Source: Ascidia mentula (lineage: Eukaryota > Chordata > Ascidiacea > Phlebobranchia > Ascidiidae). From it: a stretch of 64,000 nt of DNA. The notes beneath the pieces are model-generated. The model was not told where the DNA came from, ran no database searches, and saw only the letters and a program-made list of their open reading frames with translations. Numbering within the stretch: position 1 is the stretch's first letter; every line of letters begins with the position of its first letter. Location of the stretch: positions 9,367,001-9,431,000 of the forward strand of contig OX387204.1 in the NCBI GenBank assembly GCA_947561715.1. Reading direction: 5' to 3'. A program made the position numbers and the translations under genes. Positions 1 through 10,979 of this stretch are shown here, piece after piece.

Positions 1-2286
1 TACTTGAGTTACAAAATAAACAGCGAGAAACTTTTTTGCCGGCTGGTAACGCTTCACTTGTTTTTTCGATACGCCACACACCACACCTGACCACGTTTTC
101 TGCTCGACTGCATGCTGGCTGAAAACAGGTAACCCAGTGTTTCATGAAAGGGGAGCAATTTTCACTCATTTTATGCGTTCCTACTGGTAGCAATGTTTAT
201 ATTTTAGTTTATTATGCACCCCTATTAGTTTGTTCATGTTCTTTTTATTTTTCCATGTCTCGTTTATCGCCATGGAATAGCCTGGATCTTACGTGGTTTT
301 GGTAAATTCTATACCTTTTGTTTAGAAGTGAAGATTGCCGTTTAACGGACTTATTGCCATTATTAGTCCATTATTCCCAGTGTGTTTGCCATTGCTTGAC
401 ATCTTTCAACGTCGCGAATTGTATAGCCTATAGCTGCTGTGTTAACTTTCAGAACGCTCGTTATTTTGACGTACGAATTAAACCTTTTGATGAAGGGGGA
501 CGTTCATCCCAACGTACTTTTTTCGTTGTATCTACTTATACAGCAAGTCCACACCGAAACTTGACCTCAAATTTACGTCAGCTTGAAATGGTTAGCAGGG
601 ACAATCGCAAAAGGTTATCATAGATTTGTGAAATTTTTGGAGCATGAACACGACACAAACAAGTGTAAGGAAGACCGGGGATACCTCGGACAAGTTAGAG
701 TACGTCACAATTAGATATTGTTAAAACACTTTTAGAAAAGCTTGAATCACACGTTAACAGGAAGTTTGGAATTAAATCATGTCTGTTTGGAAAATTATGA
801 TCGAGTCAATTTTGAGTGAAACCAAGTTTTTCCATTTGTATGTGTAAAGTTATGTGTGAGCTACAGTTCAATAAAATACTGTAATTGTTGATTGTATATT
901 TAACTACGTATTCTGGAATACGCAAATGATGATTTTGACCAACGTTCGGCAATAGGGTCATATTTTTTGTGATATTTATGTAGTCACGTGGTCAGGGATA
1001 CTTCGGACGTCATAAAATGGCAAGAAGACAACGCTTTTTGAGATTTTGGTAAAATTATTAAATCATAGGCTACAAGAGAATAAACAGAGACTGGATAAAA
1101 TGATCGAATTTTGGAAGATAAAAGACCTCCAAAGATTAAAATTTATTTGTTGACCCTCAATTTCATGACATCAGTATTGTTCTGAAAAGTACATGAGGTA
1201 CCCAAAGCGCTGGAAAGTCCTGTAAGTATGAAAGGATCCAAACGGCAAGTAATAACGCCCCGACTGAATAATATGTTATGCCCTAATGCCCCAATGTTTA
1301 AATTGCGCCGAAATTGATTCAGGTTGTTCGTGAAATAAACATTTTTTTTCGAAAAGAGCCAAAATAGTCATTGAGAGCTGCAGACAGGTGTACACACTGT
1401 ACCCAACATATCGACGATTGACCGGAAGGTACCACAAAGTGGAAATCTGTGTGCCTGCTAGTCTACCAGCTAGTATGTGCCACTGTCACCAGCTGCACTG
1501 ATGAGACCTTATAGGTCGAAACAGTGTGTACACAAGTTTGCCTTTTTTTTTATAAAACCAGAGCGAGGGGATAAAGGAGCTGCATTCTCGGCTCGTAGCC
1601 ACGGGTTTTCAACCTCTAACCTAGAGCGTACGTAAAAGCATAGTATATCCACATCACTTGGCTTAAAGTATTTTCTTTCATCTTTTTTTTATTTTGCTAT
1701 AATAGTGATTTTGCATAAGCTCTACTACAGTATAGGCTATTATTGTCACGTTAAGAAAAAATATTGTCGGGCTCACCATGGACTTCACTTTTCCAAATAG
1801 CAAATTACCTGTAAAAATATGAGGCGAACGTAAACAACCATTGTCTAATTACCACTTAAAAATTACTCAAATACCCTATGTGGGAATATTCAAATGTAAA
1901 CAAAGCGACAAAAAAATTTGCGAGAAACCAAGCTGATATCATTCCATCTCATAGCACAACAAAATGATGCGCTTTCGAGTGGAAACAATGCATTGAATTT
2001 GTTTTAACCTACACCAGACATGTAAAAAGAATAAACATTGTTAAGAAATAAACGATTATTGTAGCACCTTTTTGCGTGTCAGTAACCTCAAGTTCTAATG
2101 GCAAATAATTTTGCGTTATAATCCATGATTGTTGATTCAATCAGCGTCCTCTTGGACAGCAGGTTGCTTTACATAGTTACCATTGTGATTAAATAATTAC
2201 AAACCAGGTATGCAGGCTAACAGATTACACCAAATATTTGTTAGGAGTGTTGCCGTAAAAAAACCTGAACCAAATGGGTTTGTCAA
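1..2286. other. Intergenic stretch, no gene recognised
   Basis: No reading frame here has homology or splice structure that I can support. The stretch is AT-rich. From about 1376 to 1540 it holds a copy of a dispersed repeat with a hammerhead-like core, listed separately. The left end of that repeat (about 1380-1400) is a reverse-complement match to its right end, so the copy has inverted ends. Confidence 0.5.
1491..1524 (+). ncRNA. Hammerhead ribozyme core, distal half diverged
   Basis: The sequence reads CTGATGA (1498-1504), a four-base helix GACC/GGTC closed by TTATA (1505-1517), then GAA and ACAG (1518-1524). That is the canonical hammerhead core with helix II. The preceding bases AGCTGCA match the helix I strand of the fuller copy near 60050. 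The expected downstream partner strands and the GTC cleavage triplet are not recognisable here, so a self-cleaving type I ribozyme is not complete in this copy. Upstream bases could instead pair with the downstream strand over 12 bp, but helix I would then be absent. Confidence 0.5.
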
Positions 2287-3454
2287 ATGGCTAAAGGAGG
2301 AAAAGGAAAAAAAAACAAAAGTACGAACCAAGCGAAAAAGCAGGTCTCGTCATCGTCATCTGCACAAGAAGCGAACAGTAAGTGCACACACGATGTATGT
2401 TTGATTGCTTTGGTAAAATGCATGTAAGTCACTGGAAAAATGCGTAAATTTAAAAATGAAACGTCTGACCCTTTTACGCAGAAGAAAATGGTTCCACTGA
2501 AATAAACAATGGAGGTGGCAACAAGGGCTATTACTGGCAAGAACTTCGTAGACAAGCGTGTATTTTACGCATGAATCAAATGATTAACAGGTAGCTGGGA
2601 TAAAAACATTTACAGGTTTTCTCTTGTGGTCCCTAGCCTGTGTTAGGCCTTCTGCGGAGATTGGGATGGTTACAAAATTGGCAGAGTTTGTTAATTATTC
2701 TAAAATTGCCCTGGTGGCGTGAAGGCGCAATGAAACTGTGGGAGGCCAAACGCCTGTTGGCTAATAATTGCCAATTGTCTCTCCACATGATTCACTGACA
2801 AACAGTTTAAATAGGAATAAAGAATTCACTATCTGACTTGTGGGAATAAATCCCAAGCTGACAAATACCTAGATGCGTCTCTGAAATGATGTGTCTCGTC
2901 ACAGCAAAATGGACTTAAATTGAACAAAGACCGATTTAAAACTCACCTGCAAATGTAAATGAATAGCTATAGTGGCATAGCTATAACTATCACCTTAAAC
3001 TTCATAACGGTCGAAAGCGACAAATTATGTAACTGTATATCTAAAAAATATACAATGATCAGAATATTAGCCCAAAGTTGAAAATAAAACAAAAAATTAA
3101 TATAAACGCAATTAATAGTTCTAATGAGGTGTACCCCGAATAAAAGCTAATACCATACAATGATCGCCATTCCATAATCTAAAAGTTCTCCCAAATTACA
3201 GTATTTTGTCTCAATTCTTGAAAATTTAAGTAAGTTGCTCGAGTTTACCACCGGAAAGACTTCCGCAGTTAACCACAGAACTATAAACCACCAAGCATAT
3301 AGTGTTTATACGAGTGTGACCATTTCGATTTGTTTTCAGACCTTACTTGTTCTCGTACTTCAGCACAGTGCCCATGTCAGCCTACACATATCCCATCGGA
3401 GTAAAGGGAGAGGAAAAAGGAAAACCATCGAAAAAAGGCAAAAAGAAAAAATAG
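2287..3454 (+). CDS. Small lysine-rich protein, 96 aa, three exons
   Basis: The model is exons 2287-2377, 2482-2590 and 3364-3454. Both introns begin GT (GTAAGT and GTAGCT) and end AG. The phases match (1, then 2) and the lengths sum to 97 codons including the stop. The product starts MAKGGKGKKNKS, has a serine run, a central aromatic/basic stretch around GYYWQELRRQA, and ends KKGKKKK. An AATAAA lies about 24 bases after the stop, which supports a real 3' end. I recognise no family, signal peptide or membrane segment. Both ends are strongly basic, which would suit nucleic-acid or microtubule binding, but that is only inference. The ATG at 2287 was chosen because it opens the frame that splices cleanly onward. 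Confidence 0.6.
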
Positions 3455-5203
3455 CTCAGCTAATAAGGATTGTAGCAAAATAAATTTCGCCGCTAAAGTT
3501 GTGTACGTTTTAGCCGCGACTAGGTCCACTAGGAATCCCTTTTATACCGGTAGTCCAAGAGTGGATTATACGTTCTTTTACCCATGTAGTAACGAAAAAG
3601 CAGACAAAAAAGTATTAGATTTACGTTGAACTCACGTATTGCGAATACCGTTCACCTTTTCACATTATATAACGCGGGATCGAACACAAAATTGTTTAAC
3701 TGTATAGGCTACGTGTCTCTCGACTTTTTGACACTGATTAGGATATTGAATAGCTACTTTTCATGATCATTGCTTACGATCGTTACTATCGACTCTAAAG
3801 TTTATATTTGCAGCATTCCTCCCGTATGCATCACAATTTTTTAAGCTAATTAAAACAGAGGATATGATATTAAGCAAACCTTTCGGCAAAATAAGTCAGA
3901 TTATTTACTCGGTATACGGGTCGAGTGGTCTTTGATTTTTCCTCCTTGAAATGGCCGCGCTATTTTTTGTTAGGGAAAGGTAAACTCCTTTTAAACCCTG
4001 GGTTCGAAAATTTTGGATTGGGGTCCAAAGCCTTAATGATTTTGTTAAAAGGGTCCATGATAAAAAGGTTGGGGACTACCAGTGCAATGCTCGCGGCACC
4101 ACTGACTATTACAAATGGCAACCCACAGCGCTGACATCCATGTTTGCAACCACTGGCCTACGATTGTCATTTTTTACTTACGAAACCAAAAAGAATAACA
4201 GACCAGTAGCCTAAAAACATTATATAATAGGGATGTGCCAAAACGAAATAGACTCGGATTCGGCCGAGTATGTAATGACGTCTCACATTTTAGAAGATAT
4301 TTGCAGCTTAAACACTTCTTTCATCGCTGCAAATAACGGTTTATTTTTTTGCTGTAGTGACTTTATCTTACTTCAAGTTTCCTTTATACTTTCTTGCTGG
4401 AGTTTGTTTTACGCAACCCCGTGTTGCGTCTTCGTGAACAAACCTCACAATAATTCGAGCACTGTTGTTTCAAAATTCGAGCTAACCACGTTGCAATATG
4501 GCATTGGCCGTTTATATTCGAATTCGGCTGAATATTGAAATATCCTTATTATTTCGCACATCTATAAGATTAGTTTAAAAAAGGTCCACAGTCGTCTTAG
4601 TTATAAGCATACAAAGAAAATAAGGTAATTTCACAGAATTAGTTTCGGTTTACAAACTATTGTTCCACCTTCCTAGCCAAATAGGTTTAACATTTACGAA
4701 GTTAAAGGAATAAGGTGCAAATATTTGTTACGTCTGATTTTGTGGATAAATGCCAGAACTATGAATAGGCGCGCGACAAACCGAACGAGGAGTGGTCAGT
4801 TGTGCAGCGGACTTACGGAAAGTTGTATTTTGTTTGGTCAACATGGCTTGCGACGTTGCGACATGTGCATCGCGTCTTAACACAAGTGATAAAACCTGCA
4901 CATGTAGGGTATTCCGAACAGTTTCAAAATTAGGATACAGCGGTGAACTGTTGTGAATTACAATGCACATTTGTCAAAAACAATTTGTATCCAAAAAGTG
5001 GGGTTTTTAAATGTTTCCAATTACCTTCTCCTGTGTCGAAATTCCAATGGCAAAATCTTTCAAAATGGTGGGCCTTAATTAGCGTAGGCCAATGATAGGA
5101 CATGGCCGCAGTTTTCCCCTTGTGTTTGTGGGCCTTTTTGGCATTTTTTTGTTAGCACTAAGTTATAACATTTGTGCACAGTAAAACCTATGTAAATTTT
5201 GTA
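3455..5203. other. Intergenic stretch with transposon remnants
   Basis: No gene was recognised. The segment around 3960-4090 ends in AAGGTTGGGGACTACCAGTG, which resembles the terminal sequence common in hAT-type elements, so it is probably an old remnant. A separate inverted-repeat element lies at 4228-4566. Confidence 0.4.
4228..4566. mobile_element. Possible small inverted-repeat element (MITE)
   Basis: The segment starts TAGGGATGTGC and ends with an approximate inverse, GCACATCTATA. Inside, both ends carry ATTCGGC-type motifs (near 4258-4268 and 4521-4534), a pattern seen in hAT-like MITEs. I could not find a clean target-site duplication, so the boundaries and class are uncertain. Confidence 0.35.
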
Positions 5204-7821
5204 TTATTGTTTCGAAATATTTTCCTTCGTTTCTTTTATCTGCGCCATGTCAAACACTTGTATGGATTCTTCAGAGGATTGTGAACTTCCAAGTTTGGCC
5301 TTTAGTTCTTTCGTAAATATTTCCAATAATGGCGTCTGTTCCGCACAAAATATATTAGTAAATGCACACCAGGGGCTGCAAACTTCATATTTTATCAACA
5401 CACGTTTAGTTAATCATGAAATACATCACATTTAATCAAACTTACGTTCAACCCAGCTTCCTTTTCATGTTCCCACTGTTTATGCATTGCCTCAATTAAA
5501 GTTAGACCAGTCCACTCTGCTTGCTCTAGAGGAACTTTGAACTTCTGTGTAATTATTGCAAATGAACTTTTTTAATCAATTTATTTCAAAAAAATAAATA
5601 CCTTATATTTTTCGAAAATTATCTTTCTCTTTTGTGGATTATCAGGGTACAGATCAGTTTCACTTTTTGCTAGTTTTATTAGCATTTCCCTTTTTAAAGA
5701 ACTACCAAACCTTTGTAGAATCTTACTTGGAGTCTACACAATAAATAAATACAACATTGACCAGGGCAAGTATTTTTGAGCTACTAATTTCAACAATAAG
5801 CTTGAGTAATTCAGCATTGTACAACTAAAAAATCTTTATTTAGGACAATTGTACATCATGTACAACAACAAAACCACAATTCTATTCTTAAAAAAGTCAC
5901 CATTTGTGAAACCCATTGCATTAGATGCAAGCAAAAGGGACCGTCATTCGTAAAGGAATTTTTTTCAATTCAGCAGGTTTTCAATTAAGCAGCAATTAAG
6001 CATTTTTTTCAATTAAGCAGGGCTGTTTTACGACCAAAACCTCAATCAGACCAAGAAGGGAATATTTCAATGTCTGCAAGGCTAAGTATTTCTATTAAAA
6101 TATGTTTCGCTGGTGTCAAACACATATGTTGTAGTCCTCTATAATAATTAAGTGAGGTTGTCACAAAGCAATTGATGATGCATAGCAAAGCATAGGGGTA
6201 AACTTTTATGTGAAAAATGCAGACTGTAATTACTTCGAGGCCGAATATCTGTAAATTGTATGAATTTGCCAATTAAAATATAATGGGTCGGTTACAACAC
6301 AGTGGTGATTAAAATATATATTTTGATGTGTGCATATATGCTGGCACATGGAGTCATAACCATTTTGACATAAATTATAAACTGGCATATAGCACCCAAA
6401 AGCTTGCAAACTTTTGATTTGGACTTATACGGCTTGAATGACAAAAAAATTTTTACACAAGACAAAGTTGCTAAAAAACTTACCTTCAGCACAAAATTAT
6501 CAAAGCCAAAAGATTCATCAATCAGGTCAAGTGCCCGCATCGTGAATTTAGTAGATATTTGTCGGTTCAAAATTTCACTATAAAATGTTTTTGTTAACAA
6601 AGATGGATACCATTCACGTGGATACTTCACAGGATTGTTCTAAATAAATAAAAATTATAACAGATGTTTTAAACTTTACCAAAAAGAGCTAAAACACTTG
6701 CTATATCTCCTTTTGCAGGCTTAAATCCAAAAATTACACCTTCCCCTGCCCATATTTGATCATCAGAATGTGGTGGATAGTGAGTCTTTACTGGGTAGTT
6801 ATAAACTCTTTTGATTTTTCCATTATCATTGAACCACAACCCTACAAAAACACACTGGTTCACAAACAATCATAGAGAAGTCTTTGGGTCTGTATAACAC
6901 AAATCTATTGGTCAACCACCCTTGAGAGCTTGTTGATTTGCCCCTTAATGTTTGCAAATGTATTTTGGATTTTTATTACCAAACTATCAATATGATGGTC
7001 AGTGGTAGATAAAACAAAACCAGCTTCTTTAACTTTAATTCAATACATAAGACTTTGGTGACTAAAGGTCGAAACAGTGGCAGTGGCCATCTGTCTGCAG
7101 TTCTGGGAAATAATATTATTGGCTCCACTTTGCTAATATAAAAAAAATTACACTCAAAACATATAAATTCAATTTAACCTGATATCATAGGTCACATTAC
7201 AGTTGTGACCACTACATGCTAAACTGACCATGTTTCTCAGGGCCCCTTTTACAATGGTAAATCACACAAAGGGGCACTAAGGCCTACTTTGAGTTGGGTA
7301 AAAGAAAGAGAGAGGTTTAAAACAAATGACATAACACAAATGACACCTTCATGTTGTGGCCTTTTACTGCCTTCTTTAACAACTTGATGCAATATTGGTC
7401 GCTTGAGTTCATATTCGTCTCTCCAAAACTTTGGTAATCTATTAAACAAATAAATTAAATACAAACCACCAAGTCTCATTTATATAAGTCAATTTTGCAT
7501 TCAGATCAAAAAGTAAAAGTCTTACCTCTGGTAAATGGGATACTTTAAAGCAAGGTTACATAAAAAGTCATTTCTTGGCACATTATGAACAAAAGTTCCT
7601 CGGGTAGGTCGATAGACAGGTAGTTGAGCCTTTTTAATCGGTAAATGAGGTGCATATAGTCTATGACAGAATATTATTAAAAGTGATAATTCAATAGTAT
7701 GGCAAACAGTTTTGAAAATTGGAACTGAGTTAAACTTTTTTATCATGTATGGCACTAACCTTGGAGGAGCTTTGTATCCAAACCTTCCTATGATTCGTGT
7801 GCCTAAAGTTTTCTTTTTCAT
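5204..7821 (-). CDS. MRPL28: Mitochondrial ribosomal protein bL28m
   Basis: Eight exons fit: 7760-7821, 7526-7660, 7347-7438, 6702-6841, 6484-6639, 5602-5733, 5446-5544 and 5204-5335. Phases agree throughout and give 315 aa, somewhat longer than the 256-aa human protein. The diagnostic part is exon 5, with FYSEILNR followed by FTMRALDLIDESFG, matching the human FYSEILDKKF...TMRTLDLIDEAYG region. Exon 7 carries EQAEWTGLTLIEAM, like the vertebrate EEAEWVGLTLEEAI. The family is a component of the large mitochondrial ribosomal subunit. The start at 7821 is the only ATG that opens exon 1 in frame. Exon 4 has no good GT donor in the required phase but has ATA|GCAAGT, so intron 4 is probably a GC-AG intron. 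Confidence 0.9.
7051..7103 (+). ncRNA. Degenerate hammerhead-repeat fragment
   Basis: This lies inside MRPL28 intron 3 on the opposite strand. It shares GGTCGAAACAG, the terminal loop sequence and CTGTCTGCAG with the copy near 60070-60095, and the match continues downstream into TATTATTGGCTCCACTTTGCT. The 5' part of the core is not conserved, so this is a relic of the same dispersed repeat and not a candidate ribozyme. Confidence 0.45.
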
Positions 7822-8210
7822 TTTATGAGAAGATCATGCGTACACTGGGTTACATGGATTTGGTGTGCGCTAAACATGTGTTTATTATGATATTATTATA
7901 CTTCCTACGTAATAAGGAACAAATTACAGAAAGCCTAGACTGAAACAACACAAATTCGAAAAACAAATATACAGGTCAAACACACCACCGTCATTTCGGC
8001 GAAATGGAAATCGGCTAAAACCGAAATTATTTCACGCATCAGTGAGTACGACTTCAGACGATTGCGTTCACACAAATAATGCATTGACTCGTGACAAAAA
8101 CAAACCATGCGTAAAAAAACAAGCATTTCAACCAACAAAGTCAGCAATACTTTTAAAACAATATCTATATTTTTTATCACCTATCAACTGTGAAGTATGG
8201 CACAAATACA

Positions 8211-9145
8211 GTGACAACTTTGACGACATATTTGAAAATGTTCCGAACTGAGAAATTTTTTAAAAATCGCCCTAAATGTAGCTAAGAGCATATTGAACAA
8301 CACGTCAGTGTTTATTTTTTACACCGGTAGCTCGTATGCCAACGAAACAACTTTAAGTCCGACAAGGGGCCATGTGACATGCAGCTGCGATCAACCTACG
8401 CAAGTGCGCATTCAATGCGACAAATTTAACGACATATTTGAAAATGTTCCGAACTAAGGAATTTTTTTTAAATTGCCCTAAATGTAGCTAAGAGCATATT
8501 GAACAACACGTCAGTGTTTATTTTTTACACCGGTAGCTCGTATGCCAACGAAATAACTTTAAGTCCGACAGGGGCCATGTGACATGCAGCTGTGATCAAC
8601 CTACGCAAGTGCGTATTCAATGCGACAACTTTGACGACATATTTGAAAATGTTCCGAACTAAGGAATTTTTTTAAAATCGCCCTAAATGTAGCTAAGAGC
8701 ATATTGAACAACACGTCAGTGCTTATTTTTTACACCGGTAGCTCGTATGCCAACGAAATAACTTTGAGTCCGACAGGGGCCATGTGACATGCAGCTGCGA
8801 TCAACCTACGCAAGTGCGCATTCAATGCGACAACTTTGACGACATATTTGAAAATGTTCCGAACTAAGGAATTTTTTTAAAATCGCCCTAAATGTAGCTA
8901 AGAGCATATGGAACAACACGTTAGTGCTTATTTTTTACACCGGTAGCTCGTATGCCAACGAAATAACTTTCAGTCCGACAGGGGGCCATGTGACATGTAG
9001 CTGCGATCAACCTACGCAAGTGCGCATTCAATGCGACAACTTTGACGACATATTTGAAAATGTTCCGAACTAAGGAATTGTTTCAAAATCGCCCTAAATG
9101 TAGCTAAGAGCATATGAAACAACATGTTAGTGCTTATTTTACTGA
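8211..9145. repeat. Tandem array, about 205-bp unit, about 4.5 copies
   Basis: The marker CCTACGCAAG recurs at about 8395, 8600, 8805 and 9011, giving a period of 205-206 bp. Each unit also contains GACGACATATTTGAAAATG and ACACCGGTAGCTCGTATGCC. Copies are about 95 percent alike by eye and carry no reading frame that holds across units. The array ends abruptly near 9145. It lies about 400 bp upstream of the MRPL28 start. Confidence 0.9.
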
Positions 9146-9344
9146 TGCCATTCTGGCAGAACCCAAAATTATTGTTTCGCGAAATGCGTTCCGCATTAAT
9201 GAGCAGCATTGCACAAGAAGGTTTAACTTATACAAAGGAGTTTATTGTGGGTATATATCATACCAGTAAGCATTATTTTGCAAAATATTTCACTTGTTAA
9301 TCATTTCGTACCAATACCTCTGTAGAATTCCCAAGTTTATATTC

Positions 9345-9990
9345 AAAATGACCTGAAATGCGGATCTTTTTGTGCTTTTTTGCATTGCCGGTGACGTCAC
9401 TTTCAATCAAGTGCCAAACCACTTTCTGCTTCATAGGATTTTTTTAAAATCTCAGTATCTGTCAAGGATAGAGTGGAGAATAGCGTGAAAGTAATAAAAA
9501 TCGGTAGAGATCCCAGGTATTCCATCAGAATGACCTGAAACACGGGTGTTTTTGCGCTGTTTTGCATTGCCGGTGACGTCACTTTCAATCAAGTGCCAAA
9601 CCACTTTCCGCTTCATAGGATTTTCTTTAAATCTCAGTATCTGTCAAGGATAGAGTGTAGAATAGCGTGAAAGTAATAAAAATCGGTGGAGATCTCACGT
9701 ATTCCATCAGAACGACCTGAAACACGGGTGTTTTTGCGCTTTTTTGCATTGCCGGTGACGTCACTTTTAATCAAGTGCCAAACCACCTCCGCTTCATAGG
9801 ATTTTTTTTAAATCTCAGTATCTGTCAGAGATAGAGTGCAGAATAGTGTGAATGTAATAAAAATCGGTGGAGATCCCACGTATTCCATCAGAATGACCTG
9901 AAACACGGGTGTTTTTGCGCTTTTTTGCATTGCCGGTAACGTCACTTTCAACCAAGTACCAAACCACTTTCCGCTTCATAGGATCTCATA
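9345..9990. repeat. Tandem array, about 181-bp unit, about 3.5 copies
   Basis: The motif TTGCATTGCCGGTGACGTCA recurs at about 9380, 9562, 9744 and 9926, giving a period near 181 bp (the last copy reads GTAACGTCA). Units share AATCAAGTGCCAAACCAC and AGTAATAAAAATCGG. Most copies contain a TGACGTCA palindrome. The same repeat occurs in reverse orientation at 13040-13325, so the two arrays bracket the SGNH-hydrolase fragment. Confidence 0.9.
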
Positions 9991-10176
9991 CATTTTCCCT
10001 TCTAATCACAATGTGTCACACTTATGAACTTGCAATGAAAATTGTACAATATGTAAAACGGCCTAGCCAAATATCAACCACCCCAAAACTTTCAGATTAA
10101 GCTCCTTGCTTTGACACGAAATCGGTTATCTGTTAAGCGAACTATTTAAAACCGAAGTTCTGACTCTCGAGATGCG

Positions 10177-10791
10177 TCAGACACAAATACGTTTATACGT
10201 CACAGAAACCTTAGGTCGAACAACGATTGGCCTTACTAGGAAAAAGTCGAAGCCTGCAGACATAATAATATACTACTCTACTTATTGAAATTGAACCTGT
10301 GGCATCAGTAACAGCAAGAAGAGTATGGACATGAGCTTCCAGACTGTCCATGTAATGGCGCAGCCCGACGTCCGACAGATGAAGGTTGTCGCTCCAGTTC
10401 TCCGGGTCGTCTGAGATGTTAAAATCAAGGAAGGTCAATTCGTATTCGACTGCGAGGTTTCGAAGTACGTGGTTGGCGCCATAAACACAACGTTCATGGA
10501 ATCCAGTCTGCGGCAGAATGCCAGCTACAACAATCTGTCAAGAATTAAAAAAATCCACATATTGTACTGCTGTAGATGCCAATTACAGTATTCTTTCTAC
10601 CGACCTGGCATTGTGCGTACTTCTGTTGACAAACCTCTATCAACTGTTGATACTCCGCCCCGATGCTGTGGTGATGGTGTTCAGCACGTCGGGGAGCCAC
10701 GTCTTGGTGCCAAGAGCCAGGATGATGATATCGACTGGTTCGAATCTATTCCCGTACACAATCTCCTCAGCGCCGTGTCCGATTTTTTCAC
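10177..10791 (-). CDS. SGNH/GDSL-type hydrolase, partial or broken
   Basis: Three exon-like blocks are visible on the minus strand: 10605-10791, 10282-10534 and 10177-10253. The first contains PVDIIILALGTKTW, resembling SGNH block III, where the usual motif is LGTND. The second contains VVAGILPQTGF and then NWSDNLHLSDVGLRHY, resembling block V with its Asp-x-x-His pair. The family hydrolyses esters using Ser and this Asp/His pair; the block I GDS serine was not found. Block III and the end of its exon are in different frames, so there is either a 35-bp intron-like gap or a frameshift. Upstream sequence to about 10975 may hold another exon (a frame with GICGKQTCYLHAKG). I cannot tell a live gene from a decaying one. 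Confidence 0.5.
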
Positions 10792-10979
10792 CTGGAATAG
10801 ATATCGCATTTAAAGCAAAATGTTCATTGGGAGACGATACTACCTAAGGGCAGACAATGTTCCTCCCATTGCTATCGGTCACCAACGACACGGAAGGAAG
10901 TTGTGAACCTTTAGCATGGAGGTAACAGGTCTGCTTGCCGCAGATCCCTGCGTTGTAATGGACAGGTGGCGTTCTTCTT

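Noticed and set aside
318-623. 101-codon frame near the left edge
   Set aside because: No homology, no splice or polyadenylation context, and composition like the surrounding non-coding DNA.
1388-1536. Alternative type III hammerhead with a 12-bp helix III
   Set aside because: The 12-bp pairing is real, but the bases next to the proposed cleavage site cannot form helix I. The pairing is better explained by the inverted ends of the repeat.
8211-9990. CRISPR array
   Set aside because: The units are about 200 bp and similar along their whole length, with no spacer pattern, in a eukaryotic genome.
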